In this document: positions 21,306-32,551 of the stretch, one piece after another
How positions within the stretch are numbered: position 1 is the stretch's first letter
Layout of the letters: every line of letters starts with the position of its first letter
Source of the DNA: Laguncularia racemosa
Lineage: Eukaryota > Streptophyta > Magnoliopsida > Myrtales > Combretaceae
Direction of reading: 5' to 3'
DNA: 64,000 nt
Assembly (NCBI GenBank): GCA_037954665.1
Contig: JBBMOL010000195.1
Location: 395,740-459,739, forward strand
Notes under the pieces: generated by a model
The model's database searches: none
What the model was told of the DNA's origin: nothing
What the model saw: only the letters and a program-made list of their open reading frames with translations
Translations under genes and position numbers: made by a program

Positions 21306-22902
21306 TGTAACACTTCGAAACTTGGATCGTGCCACTACTCGCCACGTGTTCTTATCTTATAAGAACATGTTAAGGCTCTAAATCACTCTAATACCTTTTT
21401 GTCATGTAGTTTCTATATAAAGACATTCAATACATCTCACAAATTCAAAATAAATTTCATGAATCCATATTCAACATTTAACGCAGCGGAAGTCTATAAA
21501 CTCTAAATTAACATTCTCCAAATAACAATATCTATTATATTCATTTAATAGAATTATCTCAATTTCTAATCACCATAATAGTAATGGTATTCATCTTCTT
21601 TTCTTCTTTGTAGTTCACCTAAATCCAAGTTATCTTTTAGATTATCTCTCTCAATACCTGTATCTAAAAAAAATATTTCTCGAATGGTGAGATAATGCCC
21701 AGTATGTATAACATAAGCACACACGCATGAATAAACATGAACAATTATCGCATGCATTATGCAGTACTTAACACATGCACTATTTCACGATACAATTTAA
21801 GTCTACAAGCAACAATAGGGTACTCATGATCCCCTTAACACACTTAACACATTGGAACATGTATTGGTGATGTGAACTACCACTACGAGCCCTACACCTA
21901 TGGTACACTTAATTTTGGTGATGGGAACTGCCACTATGGACCCCACACCTATATTCACTTAAACACTTAGTCCAACATCCAACCCAGATCATTTCCAAGC
22001 ACGACTCCACGAGGGACAACATAACATAAAGATTATTGGGGTGCTCCTTAAGGATTTGCCACTACAAGGCCCTAAGTCAAGCCAATCACATACAACATAT
22101 AACTTAAACACTTAAACCATTTCTTCCAATTATATCTGATTCAATATATACACTAACTTAAACAAGCACAAGTCAACACACAAGTTACACATACCTTGAA
22201 TCCTAGCTTTAAGCACTTCTAGTCTTGGACTTTCTCCACGACAGTGTCAAGGGTTGTGTATCTTTTGGTGAGTTTTAGCTTCAATATGGTTGGAACATGG
22301 CCGTGTAGATAGGTTGTGTATCTCTCGGTAAGCTTTGTACTCAACACAGTCAAAACACGACCATGTTGGGAGGCTGTATATCTCTTGGCAATTCCCATAA
22401 ACCCTAATTTCTTCATTCCAACTTCTCTTAACTTGATTCTCTTTATCTTTAAACTTAATTTAATCTCTAAAACACGTAATTACAAATAAATTACACGGAT
22501 TAGATTACTTACTTCAATAATTCCAAGACTCGTATCCTTGAGCCATTAATTCCTGTTCTCGTTTTATCCTTTCTTAAATTTCAAGTTCGGATTTTCACAA
22601 GGATTAAAAAGTGATTAGATTATCCATTCCACACCTAAGAATCACCAATTCACTACCTTTCTTACTTGATTTTACTCAAAATCACCCCTATGGTTCGATA
22701 GTCTACCCTTTTCCCTTTAGAGCATCTGTGTTGTTACTATGAGGGATTGAAAAAGCGAGAGACGTTAGGTCATCTAAGGTTAAATACTCCTTTTTGTAGA
22801 ATGTCCAAAATTTCCCTCGATTTTTGTAAAATATTCGTCCTTATCCTTAGCTCTTTGTGACAATATATATATTAAAAATAAAATAAAAATTCAAATATTA
22901 CA
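21306..22902 (-). repeat. A2 3' LTR
   Basis: It starts TGTAACACTTCG and ends AATATTACA on the plus strand. It is shorter than its partner (1597 against 1983 bp) because the tandem blocks have fewer units and a segment around 33540-33720 of the partner is missing. Confidence 0.92.
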
Positions 22903-22905
22903 ATT

Positions 22906-22919
22906 CCCCCCCCTTTATA
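22906..22919 (-). other. A2 polypurine tract
   Basis: Read on the minus strand it is a TATAAA-G(8) tract three bases from the 3' LTR, the typical plus-strand primer position. Confidence 0.9.
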
Positions 22920-22924
22920 AAAAC

Positions 22925-24370
22925 TTTCGTCCTCAAAGGTACCTGATTCTAGAAGAGTTCTAGATACTTCTTCCTCATTTATGCTTCCAGTTCATACGCT
23001 GCTTTCCTTTCTATTTGGTTAATCCATTACACTTTAACATAGGAAATTGTTTCCTATCTTAGTACCTGTTCCTTAGTATCCAAAATTTTGATTAGCCTTT
23101 CTGTAGACATCAAGTTTGGCTGCACATTCAATGGTTCCAATGCCACTATCTGATTCGAGTTAGGCTTATACTTCCTTAGTATAGATACTTGGAATACATC
23201 ATGCACTCCAACCAAATTTAGTATAAGAGATAACCTGTAAGCTACTGTGCTTATTCTTTCCAAGATATCAAATGGGCCTATATACCTTAGGTTTAACTTT
23301 CCTCTCAACCTGAATCTGATCACTCCTTTTGTTGGAGAAATCCTCAACAAGACCTTATCTCCTACTTGAAATTCCAAATGGCGTCTTCTCTTGTTTGCAT
23401 AGCTCTTTTGTCAAGACTAGGCTATCTAAATTCTCTACCTAATTAGTTTCACCTTGTCTCTTATTTCTTATACTAACTCTAGCCCCATCATCTTTCTTTC
23501 TCCTACTCCATCTCAATGTAGTGGGGCTCTACACCTTCTTCCATAAAGAGCTTCATATGAAGCCATTTAGATGGTTGCCTAGTAATTGTTATTATAAGCA
23601 AACTCTACTAGAGGCATATGCTCATCCCAATTGCCTCCAAAATCCAGTGCACATGCTCTAAGCAAATCTTCCAGTATTTGTATAGTTCTTTCAGACTGAC
23701 CATCTGTCCATAGGTGGAATGCTGTGCTGAATTGCAATTTGGTGCCCAATGCTTTGTGTAGGCTACTCTAGAATCTGCTCACAAACCTTGTGTCTATCAG
23801 AAGTGATGGTCACTAGTACTCTATGCAGTCTAACAATCTCTTGTATGTATATCTGAGTCAGTTTTTCCAACTTATATCCTACTTTAATAGGTATAAAATG
23901 AGCAGACTTAGTCAATCTATCCACTATAACCCAAACTGCATCCTGCTTCCCCTTGGTGTTTAGGAGGGTTGTAACAAAGTCCATTATCACATGCTCCCAT
24001 TTCCACTTCGGTACTGGAAGAAACTATAATTCTCTAGCCGACCTCTAATGTTCTATTATAATCTGTTGGCATGTAAGGCATTTGGCTACATACTCAGCTA
24101 TCTCTCTTTTCATATTTCTCCACCAATAACAATTCTTCAAGTCCTTATACATTTTGGTACTTTTAGGGTGTATTGTGTAGGTGGAGTAATGTGCCTCTTT
24201 CATTATCTCCCTCTTCGATTCTGCATCCTTTGGCATACATAGTCTCATTTTGTATTTTAAGGTCCCTTCTACATCCAAGTTGAATTCTAGAGCCTTGCCT
24301 TGTTCCATTCTGCTCTTAATCTCTTGAATATCTTTATCTTCTATCTAACTAGCTTTAATTTTGTCCATTA
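22925..24370 (-). pseudogene. A2 integrase and chromodomain
   Basis: On the minus strand the integrase zinc finger is intact near 24055-24190 (H, H, then AKCLTCQQ). The catalytic region begins VIMDFVTTLL near 23985 and keeps VDRLTKSAHFIPI and TSDR; the region of the catalytic Glu is broken by stops near 23650-23760. The C-terminal part (23377-23120) has GDKVLLRISPTKGVIRF and LRYIGPFDILER, then the chromodomain (about 23100-22940): RLIKILDTKEQVLR, a stop, YVKV, a stop, WIN and AAYELEA. Chromodomains direct integration to marked chromatin; here the usual Trp of the ATWE block is Tyr. This C-terminal order supports the Tekay clade. Confidence 0.88.
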
Positions 24371-24805
24371 TAGTTGGCTATATCCTTAAGGTAGCCATTT
24401 TTGGTCCCACTTCTTGTGTTAAAATTTCTAGATCTGATTTGCGCATGTCTTCTAATAACTCCATTTGCAAAGTGATGAGAGTGGCTACATTACCTTGTTT
24501 CTTTCTACTAAGGGCATTTGCCACCACATTAGCTTTTCCTATATGGTATTATATCTCCAGGTCATAATCTTTGATTAGCTCCAACCATCTCCTCTACCTC
24601 ATATTCAGCTCTTTCTATGTAAATATGTACTTCAAGCTTCTCTGGTCAGTGAAAATTTTGTACCTTTCTCCATGTAAGTAATGCCTCCATAGCTTCAGAG
24701 TTAATACCACAACTACCAACTTCAAGTCATGAGTTGGGTGGTCCTTTTCATATGGCTTCAATTTTCGAGATGCATAAGTTATTACTTGACCACCTTGCAT
24801 CAATA
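24371..24805 (-). pseudogene. A2 RNase H, downstream part
   Basis: The minus-strand frame has MQGGQVITYASRKLKPYEKD, HYLHGERYKIFTDQRSLKYI and GKANVVANALSRK, in the order expected for Ty3/gypsy RNase H. It starts at the B2 insertion; the first catalytic Asp block (VYNDASVQGLGC) lies on the other side, near 29380-29420. Stops at about 24613 and 24550 break it. Confidence 0.88.
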
Positions 24806-24810
24806 CACAC

Positions 24811-26030
24811 TGATAGGAATCAAAATCCGTCAAGACCTATCAGTAGGGCAAGAGCCAAAGGATTTCAAATCTCAGCGATGAAGGCCCATTTTGAGCACAT
24901 CGACCCCGGAATTATTTGTTTACCAACCTCTTTTCTCTTATTTATGTATTGTATATTCCAACATGCACACTTATCATGTTTTATAGGGCGATGGACAAAC
25001 TCACTAAGACTCAGTTTGTGGGTTATCCATGGACCGACCTAAACCGGTGATGAGCTGAGCTGACAAATCCTATGGAAGAGCTAGCATCTTCAAGACTAAT
25101 TTTTATCTATTTTTTATTTACTTGGACTATTTATGTTGTAATCTTTTTGGGACACTTTCATTTGCTTGTAATTGCTTTTTAGAACCGGCCACCCTAAAAG
25201 TGGCATAGTTGTAATTTTGTAGACTTTTTAATCCTAAAGGGAGCAAGTATAAATACTTGCTTAAGTAGGGTTTTGAGGAGCTTTTGATGAATTTTCATAA
25301 TACACTTCACATGTGAGGGCTAGGGCTTTCCTAAATCCAAATTCGCTCTTATCAATTTCAATCCCAAGAGTTGAAATTGTGGCGAGTGCAACAAAGAAAA
25401 TTGTGAGTAATATCAATTCCTTCTTTGTTGTGTTTTCTTTTCTTCTCTAGTGTGTAATATCTAGGGTTGAATTGGAAGTTTCTTAGTCAGATTTGATTGC
25501 ATTTGTAATCAAATTATTACTACTTAATTGATTGGTTCTTAACATTTGTTATTACCATCAAATTTTGCTTCATTTTATGGCATGAATTGGGTCTTGTTGG
25601 AAAGGAGGATTTTGGAATTGTTCTTGTTGATCTTGTGTATTATTCACGTGATTGTCAAGTATAATTTGTGATCATCATTGAGGAATATACTATTGTGGAT
25701 CCATTTCATGCAATACATCATTCGGACCACATATTGCAATTAGGGTCACGTTACAATTGCTTCACCTTGAACCGAATTATGCTAGTCCTTTAGAGATTGT
25801 TACTTGGTTTTGCATGTGCTTAATCTTGGTTTTAAGAACATCATCTTTTAGTATCAAAGCTATCATATTTGGATATTTAAGATTGATTCACATCCTAGTT
25901 GACGAATCGGTCATAAACTTTGAGGATTTGTCGCCATTGTTCATGTGATTGGAAGCTAGTTTGATTGACATTGTTTGTTTGTCTTTCAAATTAGTTTTGC
26001 ATGTGCTTAATCTTGGTTTTAAGCACATCA
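24811..26030 (+). repeat. B2 5' LTR, enlarged by a 187-bp duplication
   Basis: 1220 bp, against 1036 bp for B1. From 25807 to 26030 it repeats itself at an offset of 187 bp: the former LTR end (ACATCA at 25838-25843) and a mutated primer site (TAGTATCAAAGC, 25849-25860) now lie inside the LTR. A 76-residue tail frame (24812-25042) starts DRNQNPSRPISRARAKG. Confidence 0.92.
25244..25259 (+). promoter_or_regulatory. Palindromic TATA box of B2 LTR
   Basis: CAAGTAT-AA-ATACTTG is a perfect 7-bp inverted repeat that contains TATAAATA. The 3' LTR has the identical site at 28572-28587. Confidence 0.55.
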
Positions 26031-26035
26031 TCTTT

Positions 26036-26047
26036 TGGTATCAGAGC
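26036..26047 (+). other. B2 primer-binding site (initiator tRNA-Met)
   Basis: TGGTATCAGAGC, five bases after the LTR end. Confidence 0.92.
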
Positions 26048-27107
26048 TTGAGGTTGTGAGAAAGGATTGATTGCAATTTGAATTCGGAAGTTAAGGAATT
26101 TTTGAATAGCACATTGATTTGAATTTGCTTGACATGAAGCTTGAATTGTCTAATTGTGATGTATTGGGGAGGTTATGCACCATGGTTGTTTTTGTATAGA
26201 GTTGTGTTTGTAAAAATTTAGTTAAGTTGTGTGTGTTTAGTGTGAGTGGTGGTGTGACTTATTGTGTGTGTAAGTGTGTGTGGCGGTGTGAATTTGTAGA
26301 AGTTGTGTGGAGTAAGGTGCTGCACATTGAGGCAAAAGTGTGAGAGTGTAGTGCATGGATAGCAAATCGTAAAAGGGAAGAGTGGTGTTTCAATTGTGAA
26401 GTAGAATTGTGTAGTGTGTGCATTTTCGAAAATTGGAGGAATCACAATTGTTATTTTTAAATTTGAAATTAGAATTGAAAGTGTACATTAAGAGGTTAAT
26501 TTGAAATTTCAAACACACATTAAGTCATAACTAATTGTGTATCATTTGGATTTGAAAAAGCCTCTTACCATTTGTGGAGTTGTGCACTTATTGAACTTCT
26601 TTTGAATTTGAAAGTGAGTTGCCTTATTTTGTATTGAAGTTGCAATTTTGGTTGTAGCTTGTGGAAGTGGAAAGTGAACCGTGGCTTGCGGAGTGTATGT
26701 AGTGCTGTATTTTCATAAACTTAGTGAAGGGTGTGTACATTTGATTGGTTATTATATGTGTTGTCAAGGATATTGCTAATTGTGGTGTGAAGTATCTTAT
26801 CACCGTAAGCAAAGAGGAGTAGTGTGGTGGTGGGTTTATGTATTTTTGTATTTATTGAGCTGCTGCACATTATGGTTATTTTTAGTGTGAAATCAAGGCA
26901 AGAAAAGGAAGGTTGAGTAGTGGAATTTAAAATTCAAATAAATCATTAAAGTGTGAAAGTAATTGAACTAGTTACTTAAACACTTGTTGTTAAATTTAAT
27001 TCTATCTACTTGAAAGTAGTTGAGTGTACTTCATTTGTGGCTTGGTTGTGTACTTGAACTGTGAAAGTGTGAAGATAATTATTGTGTTATTGGGTTTGAA
27101 CACAATC
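26048..27107 (+). other. B2 untranslated leader (G/T-rich)
   Basis: This long non-coding leader has strong G/T bias, for example 'gttgtgtgtgtttagtgtgagtggtggtgtg' near 26224. It aligns in pieces with the B1 leader, which proves the continuity of B1 across C1. Confidence 0.78.
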
Positions 27108-27589
27108 ATGTCTAGTGAGATGTTTCATTATACTAATATATTGCACTGGACGTTGACTACATTTACTACTAAGGACGATGAACAAAGGGAAAACTTGTTC
27201 CATACCTCTTGTAGGGTACAAGGGAATTTATGTATCCTTATAGTTAATGGTGGTAGTTATACCAATGTGGTAGCAGCATCATTAGTATCGAAACTAAAAC
27301 TTGCTACTACTCCACATCCTAAACCGTATAAATTGCATTGGCTTAGTGATCAGGAGAGTTTGTATGTGACCTAAAGAGCTAGGGTACCATTCAGTGTAGG
27401 GGATAAATACTTTGATGAGATTGAGTGTGATATTTTGCCTATGTGTGCATCCCATATATTGCTTGGCAGGCCTTGGTTATATGACAGGAGGGTCTTACAT
27501 GATGGCTTCAGGAATACTTATGTATTCCAAAAGGAGGGAAAACGAATTATTCTGAATCTGATGTTGCCTTCGGAGGCTCAAAAGGTTCA
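27108..27589 (+). pseudogene. B2 protease-like frame
   Basis: It starts at ATG 27108 (MSSEMFHYTNILH), parallel to B1. RENLFHTSCRVQGN, KPYKLHWLSD and ASHILLGRPWLYDRRVLHDG blocks are present. The active-site triplet reads VNGGS: the catalytic Asp is Asn (codon 27246-27248, a G to A change), so any product would be inactive as a protease. A TAA at 27372-27374 breaks the frame. Confidence 0.82.
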
Positions 27590-27870
27590 ACAACAAATCC
27601 ATAGACCATCAGAGATTCCTGAGAATCACAACCACATGAACCAACCTTTAGAGGGCTACATTGTGCAAATGCAGACATGCCAACCTTCATAGGTACCAGA
27701 GGCTCATGAGTAGTTGAGTAAACCATTGGAGAATTCTGAGGGTCAGAGTCAGATGAGCCCATCATTAGAGAGCCAGACTATTCAGAGACAGTTGTGTTCA
27801 CCTTCAGAGGTTTCAAAGGGTCGTGAGCAATTGGACCAACCATTAGAGGGCCATGAGGGTCAGCACCATA
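27590..27870 (+). repeat. B2 coding tandem repeat domain
   Basis: It contains degenerate units of the B theme: MNQPLEGYIVQMQTCQPS, MSPSLESQTIQRQLCSPSEV and QLDQPLEGHEGQ. TAG/TGA-type stops near 27690-27713 interrupt it. It has fewer units than B1. Confidence 0.75.
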
Positions 27871-28133
27871 CAGATGAGCTAGAGAAGGAAAAAAACAATT
27901 TCAGGGGAACGGGTTGAGACAGGGGAGACCTCAGTGGATAACGGGTCATTATTTGTGTTGTAGATAAGATACATCCTAGAAATGGAGGAGAGAAAACAAT
28001 CACCCCCTATAGTATTTCAGATATTGGGATTCTGCAGTAATACTTATTCAGGTGGCTTACTAGGAGGAAATGGAGTCTCTATTGCATTTGATCTGTTAGA
28101 TTTGAGGACAAATCTTTTGGAGGCCCGAGGAGA
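27871..28133 (+). pseudogene. B2 conserved C-terminal region up to LTR
   Basis: SVDNGSLFVL, YILEMEERKQSPPIVFQILG and SGGLLGGNGVS match B1. It ends DLRTNLLEARGDD across the polypurine tract and then runs without a stop into the 3' LTR as DRTQNPSRPIIRVRAKG, ending at 28365. Domain not recognised. Confidence 0.72.
28119..28133 (+). other. B2 polypurine tract
   Basis: GGAGGCCCGAGGAGA ends at the 3' LTR and encodes EARGD. Confidence 0.8.
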
Positions 28134-29358
28134 TGATAGGACTCAAAATCCTTCAAGACCTATCATTAGGGTAAGAGCCAAAGGATTTCAAATCTTGGTG
28201 ATAAGGGTCCATTTTGAGCACATCGACCCCATAATTATTTGTTTACTAACCTCTTTTCTCTTATTCATGTATTGTATATTCCAACAGGCACACTTACCAT
28301 GCTTTACAGGGCAATGGATAAACTCACTAAGACTCAGTTTGTGGGTTATCCATGGACCGACCTAAACCAGCGATGAGCTGAGCCGAGCCGACGAATCCTA
28401 TGGAAGAGCTAGCATCTTCAAGATTAATTTTTATCTATCTGTTATTTACTTGGACTATTTATGCTGTAATCTTTTTTGGACACTTTCATTTGCTTGTAAT
28501 TGCCTTTTAGAACCAGCCACCCTAAAAGTGGCATAGTTGTAATTTTGTGGACTTTTTAACCCTAAATGGAGCAAGTATAAATACTTGCTTAAATAAAGTT
28601 TTGAGGAGCTTTTGGTGAATTTTCATAATACACTTCACGTGTGAGGGTTAGGGCTTTCCTAAATCCAAATTTGCTCTTATCAATTTCAATCCCAAGAGTT
28701 GAAATTGTGGTGAGTGCAACAAAGGGAAAGTGTGAGTAATATCAATTCCTTCTTTGTTGTTCTTTCTTTTCTTCTCTAGTGTGTAATATCTAGGTTGAAT
28801 TGGAAGTTTCTTGGTCAGATTTGATTGCATTTGTAATCAAATTATTACTACTTAATTGATTGGTTCTTAGCATTTGTTATTACCATCAAATTTTGCTTCA
28901 TCTTGTGGCATGAATTGGGTCTTATTAGAAAGGAGGATTTCGGAATTGTTCTTGTTGATCTTGTGTATTATTCACTTGATTGTCAAGTATAATTTGTGAT
29001 CATCATTGAGGAATATACTATTGTGGATTCATTTCATGCAATACATCATTCGGACCATATATTGCAATTAGGGTTACGCTACAATTGCTTCACCTTGAAC
29101 CGAATTATGCTAGTCCTTTAGAGATTGTTACTTAGTTTTGCATGTGCTTAATCTTGGTTTTAGGCACATCATCTTTTGGTATCAAAGCTATCATATTTGG
29201 ATATTTAAGATTGATTCACATCCTAGTTGAAGAATCGATCATAAACTTTGAGGATTTGACGCCATTGTTCATGTGATTGGAAGCTAGTTTGATTGACATT
29301 GTTTGTTTATCTTTCAAATTAGTTTTGCATGTGCTTAATCTTGGTTTTAGGCACATCA
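28134..29358 (+). repeat. B2 3' LTR
   Basis: 1225 bp with the same 187-bp internal duplication (29135 against 29322). Here the trapped primer site is still perfect for one form (TGGTATCAAAGC, 29177-29188) after a former LTR end at 29171. Confidence 0.93.
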
Positions 29359-29363
29359 CACAC

Positions 29364-30460
29364 CCTAACCCTTGAACTGAGGCATCATTATACACTGTAA
29401 ACTCTTCTCCACTTTTGGGTAAAGTCAAAACTGGCGCTAACACAAGTTTCTCTTGGAGCATCTGAAAACTGGCTTCACATTTGTCATCCCATTAGACTTT
29501 TACCTTCTTCTTTACCAATCTGGTGAGAGGAGTTACTATTTTGGAAAACCCCTCTACAAATCTCCTATAGTAGCCTACCAGACTCTAAAAGCTTCTTACC
29601 TTTGTAACTATTTTAGGTCGATGCCAGTCCACAATTGCTCTCAATTTTTTTGAGTCGATAGATATCCCATCTTTATTAACCACATGACCCAAGAAGACTA
29701 CTTGTTCCAATCAAAATTCACATTTACTAAATTTTGCATACAACTTTTCTTCTTATAACCTACCCAATACCAGTCTTAAGTGCTTTTCATGTTCCTCAAT
29801 GCTTTTAGAGTATATCAGGATATCATCTATAAAGATGATTACAAGTTTATCTAAAAAATGCTTAAATACTCTATTTATTAAATCCATGAATGCAATTGGT
29901 GCAATCGTTAGTCTAAAGGGCATTACTAGAAACTAATAGTCCCCATATACAGTCTTGAATGCTATTTTCTCGATATCTTTTTCTTTAGTTCTTAGTTGAT
30001 GGTAGCTTGATCTCAAATCTACTTTGGAGAACACTTAAGCTCCCTGCAACTGGTCAAATAGGACATCTATCCTAGAAAGAGGATACGTGTTCTTTATTGT
30101 GACCTTGTTTAACTCTCTGTAGTCTATATAGAGTCTCATGCCTCCATCCTTCTTCTTTACAAACAAGACTAGTGTACCCCAAGGAGAGACATCGGGTCTT
30201 ACAAAACCCTTATCTTGTAGCTCTTGTAATTGTTTCCTTAGTTCTTCCACTTCCACTGGTGCCATCCAGTAGACTGATTTTAATATGGGTATTATGCCTT
30301 GTACTAAGTCAATGTTAAATTCTATCTCCCTAGCTAGGGGTAAACTAGGAAGGTCTTTTGGAAACACATCATAAAACTCCCTCACTACTAGTACTCCTTC
30401 CATCTTAACTTCTTCACTAACTTTAACAGATATAGTTGCTAATACACTTTTTCCTCGCAT
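29364..30460 (-). pseudogene. A2 reverse transcriptase and start of RNase H
   Basis: On the minus strand, conserved blocks in order are FYDVFPKDLPSLP, ELQDKGFVRPDVSPWG, LFVKKKDGGMRLYIDYREL, YPLSRIDVLFDQLQGA, then the catalytic FIDD at 29822-29833, and finally RNase H VYNDASVQGLGC near 29400, with its first catalytic Asp kept. FIDD in place of YIDD or YFDD occurs in the relative A3 too. Stops follow QLQGA (30035) and lie at several points to 29460. Confidence 0.9.
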
Positions 30461-30890
30461 CTCATAAGTGGGAAATCTAGTAGGTCTCTACATTTCTAAC
30501 TTGTATTCAAAATATCCATCCTCTAGTATATTAAACTGCACCACTATGTTGTAACAGTCAATGGTGGCATGATATTTTGACAGCTAGTTGACACCTAGAA
30601 TAATGTCAAATTCTATCATCTCTAATATTAGGAGGTCTACTAGCATCACCCTACCATATATTTCTATTCCCACTCCTTTACATATCCTACTTATTCTTCC
30701 TCCTACTCCTAAGGGAGTACTAATAGCCAAACATTCATTCATGTTTTCAACATTCAATGCACATGTGCATATAAAATTCTCAGATACACAAGATACAAGT
30801 GCACAAGTATTAAATAGTACATATGCATTACAGGAGTATACTAGAAGCATACCTGCAATGTTGTCTACATCAAAGATATCTTAGTGTTAC
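30461..30890 (-). pseudogene. A2 protease domain
   Basis: The segment STPLGVGGRISRICKGVGIE followed by LLILEMIEFDIILGVN is the typical second half of a Tekay-type retropepsin. The active-site block, normally a D-S/T-G-A motif, reads LFNTCALVSCVS, so both the catalytic Asp and the Gly are lost. A stop near 30584 separates it from reverse transcriptase. Confidence 0.8.
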
Positions 30891-32113
30891 TGTTGGTGGA
30901 TGGCAAACACCCTGACAGGAACTCTTTGTCTAGGACCCCTTATTTATGGTCTACTTCCCTATCCTCTCACTAGAGGTCTGGCTACCTATTGGACTAGGCC
31001 TGCTTGATTTCATATTTGTCCTTAAAGATAGTTGACTACCTTGTGTCCCCTTGGTTACACACATGACAGAAAATTAGGGGCACTGACCTCTTAATGCAAT
31101 GCCTGCTAATATGCCCCGTCTTCCCATAAGAGAAACATACCCCCTTTGGCCATCAAAACTCTCTCAACTCATGAGGCCCATAGCATTTGGTACATTTAAC
31201 ATTTAGGCCTGCTATAGGGAGTGTCAAAGGTACTTGTCTAATTTGTAGAAGAGGGGCTGCAGCACTCCTTGTTCTACTTTATAGCACATGATGTCTTTTA
31301 CCCCTATCTTGCTCCATTCCACTAGGGGCAGGTCTTTTCCCAAAGCTATTACTACTTTACGACTCCTCTGTTCTTTAATAATCTTCTTGTTCTACTCAAG
31401 GTACTTAGCCTTGTTAACTATATTAACATATGTATTTAGTTGAAAGGCCCCCATTGCAAGTTATAGGTCTAAGTCCAAGCCTCTTAGAAATCTCTTAACT
31501 CGAGACTATCATCATTACACACATTTTCAGGAAGGAATTGGATAAAGCGATTTAGATCTACCTCATATTCTTCAACTATTTGATCCCCTTATTCACAATT
31601 GTAGTATTCATTCTCCATCCTATCCTTGGAGTTGTTGGGAAAGTATCTCTAATAAAACAGCTCCTTAAATTGAGCTTAGTTCATGCATTCCCTTATAAGT
31701 TTGGGGACTGAAGCCTACCATTTTACTACAATTCCCTTCAGCATGAATGCAACATAATTTACCTTCTTATCTTCTAGTATCTGGAAGGTAGCAAATATCT
31801 TCTCAATTTCTTGTACCCAATCCTCAGCTTCAATTAGGTCATCCACTCTAAGGTTAAATTCTTTAGCTACTCTAATTAACTTATTAAAGCTGATAGGTTC
31901 ATTGACATTCCTGTGCTGTGGGACATTAGGGACTTGGTATTGTTATGTTAGTAGTCTCACCAAGTGGGTCACAATATAAAGTAGTTGAATTGTCTCTTCA
32001 ACCATCTGACCGCTTTCCCCTTGTGGTTGTGGATTCTGAACTTTCTCCTCATTGGGGTTATCACGTCTAGCACCCCTTCCAACTCTTGATCCGGTGATTC
32101 TTCTTAGAGGCAT
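30891..32113 (-). pseudogene. gag: A2 gag
   Basis: The start is the ATG read at 32113-32111 (MPLRRITGSRVGRGARRDN), about 420 bp after the primer site. The capsid part lies at about 31400-31900 and is full of stops. Two zinc-knuckle remnants lie near 31080-31200: CTKCYGPHELRE and CFSYGKTGHISRHC, the second with its second Cys replaced by Tyr. Confidence 0.75.
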
Positions 32114-32532
32114 TTTGTTTAAGAAGAAACAATTGAATCTACTTAAGTTAATATCAATCATGGTTAGTGTCATAATGTGTAAGTATATACACATATACCA
32201 CTACATATGGGTCTGCTCATATATATAACTTAGCAGTTAAAAGAATGCAAGTAAAGTAATAATTAAATAATTAAGTACACATCTCATATTTTTCCTATTC
32301 TCTTCATGTCTCACTATCTTACATATTAAGTGCTTAATTCCTCTAAAGATCATATCTTATACTCTATTGTTTAAAACTTATGTCTATTGATCATCACTTA
32401 TTTCTACGAATCATTACCTAAGCTCTTCAAGATCAACGACCTATGCTCTATAGATCAAAACTTAAATAATAAAGATCATCAACCTATTCTCGATAGATTC
32501 AAACTTAAGTCACTAAAGATCATAAACCTAAT

Positions 32533-32544
32533 GCTTTGATACCA
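32533..32544 (-). other. A2 primer-binding site (initiator tRNA-Met)
   Basis: On the minus strand it reads TGGTATCAAAGC, seven bases from the 5' LTR end; one mismatch to the usual site. Confidence 0.92.
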
Positions 32545-32551
32545 CCTAAGC

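Larger units (their letters stand above)
24811..29358 (+). mobile_element. B2: complete non-autonomous element of the protease-only B family
   Basis: The target duplication CACAC is at 24806-24810 and 29359-29363. It has two LTRs with TGATAGGA...CACATCA ends, a tRNA-Met primer site, a G/T-rich leader, a protease-like frame, a repeat domain and a polypurine tract. No gag, reverse transcriptase, RNase H or integrase sequence is present in its 2.1-kb interior. It is inserted in A2 in the opposite orientation. Confidence 0.93.
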
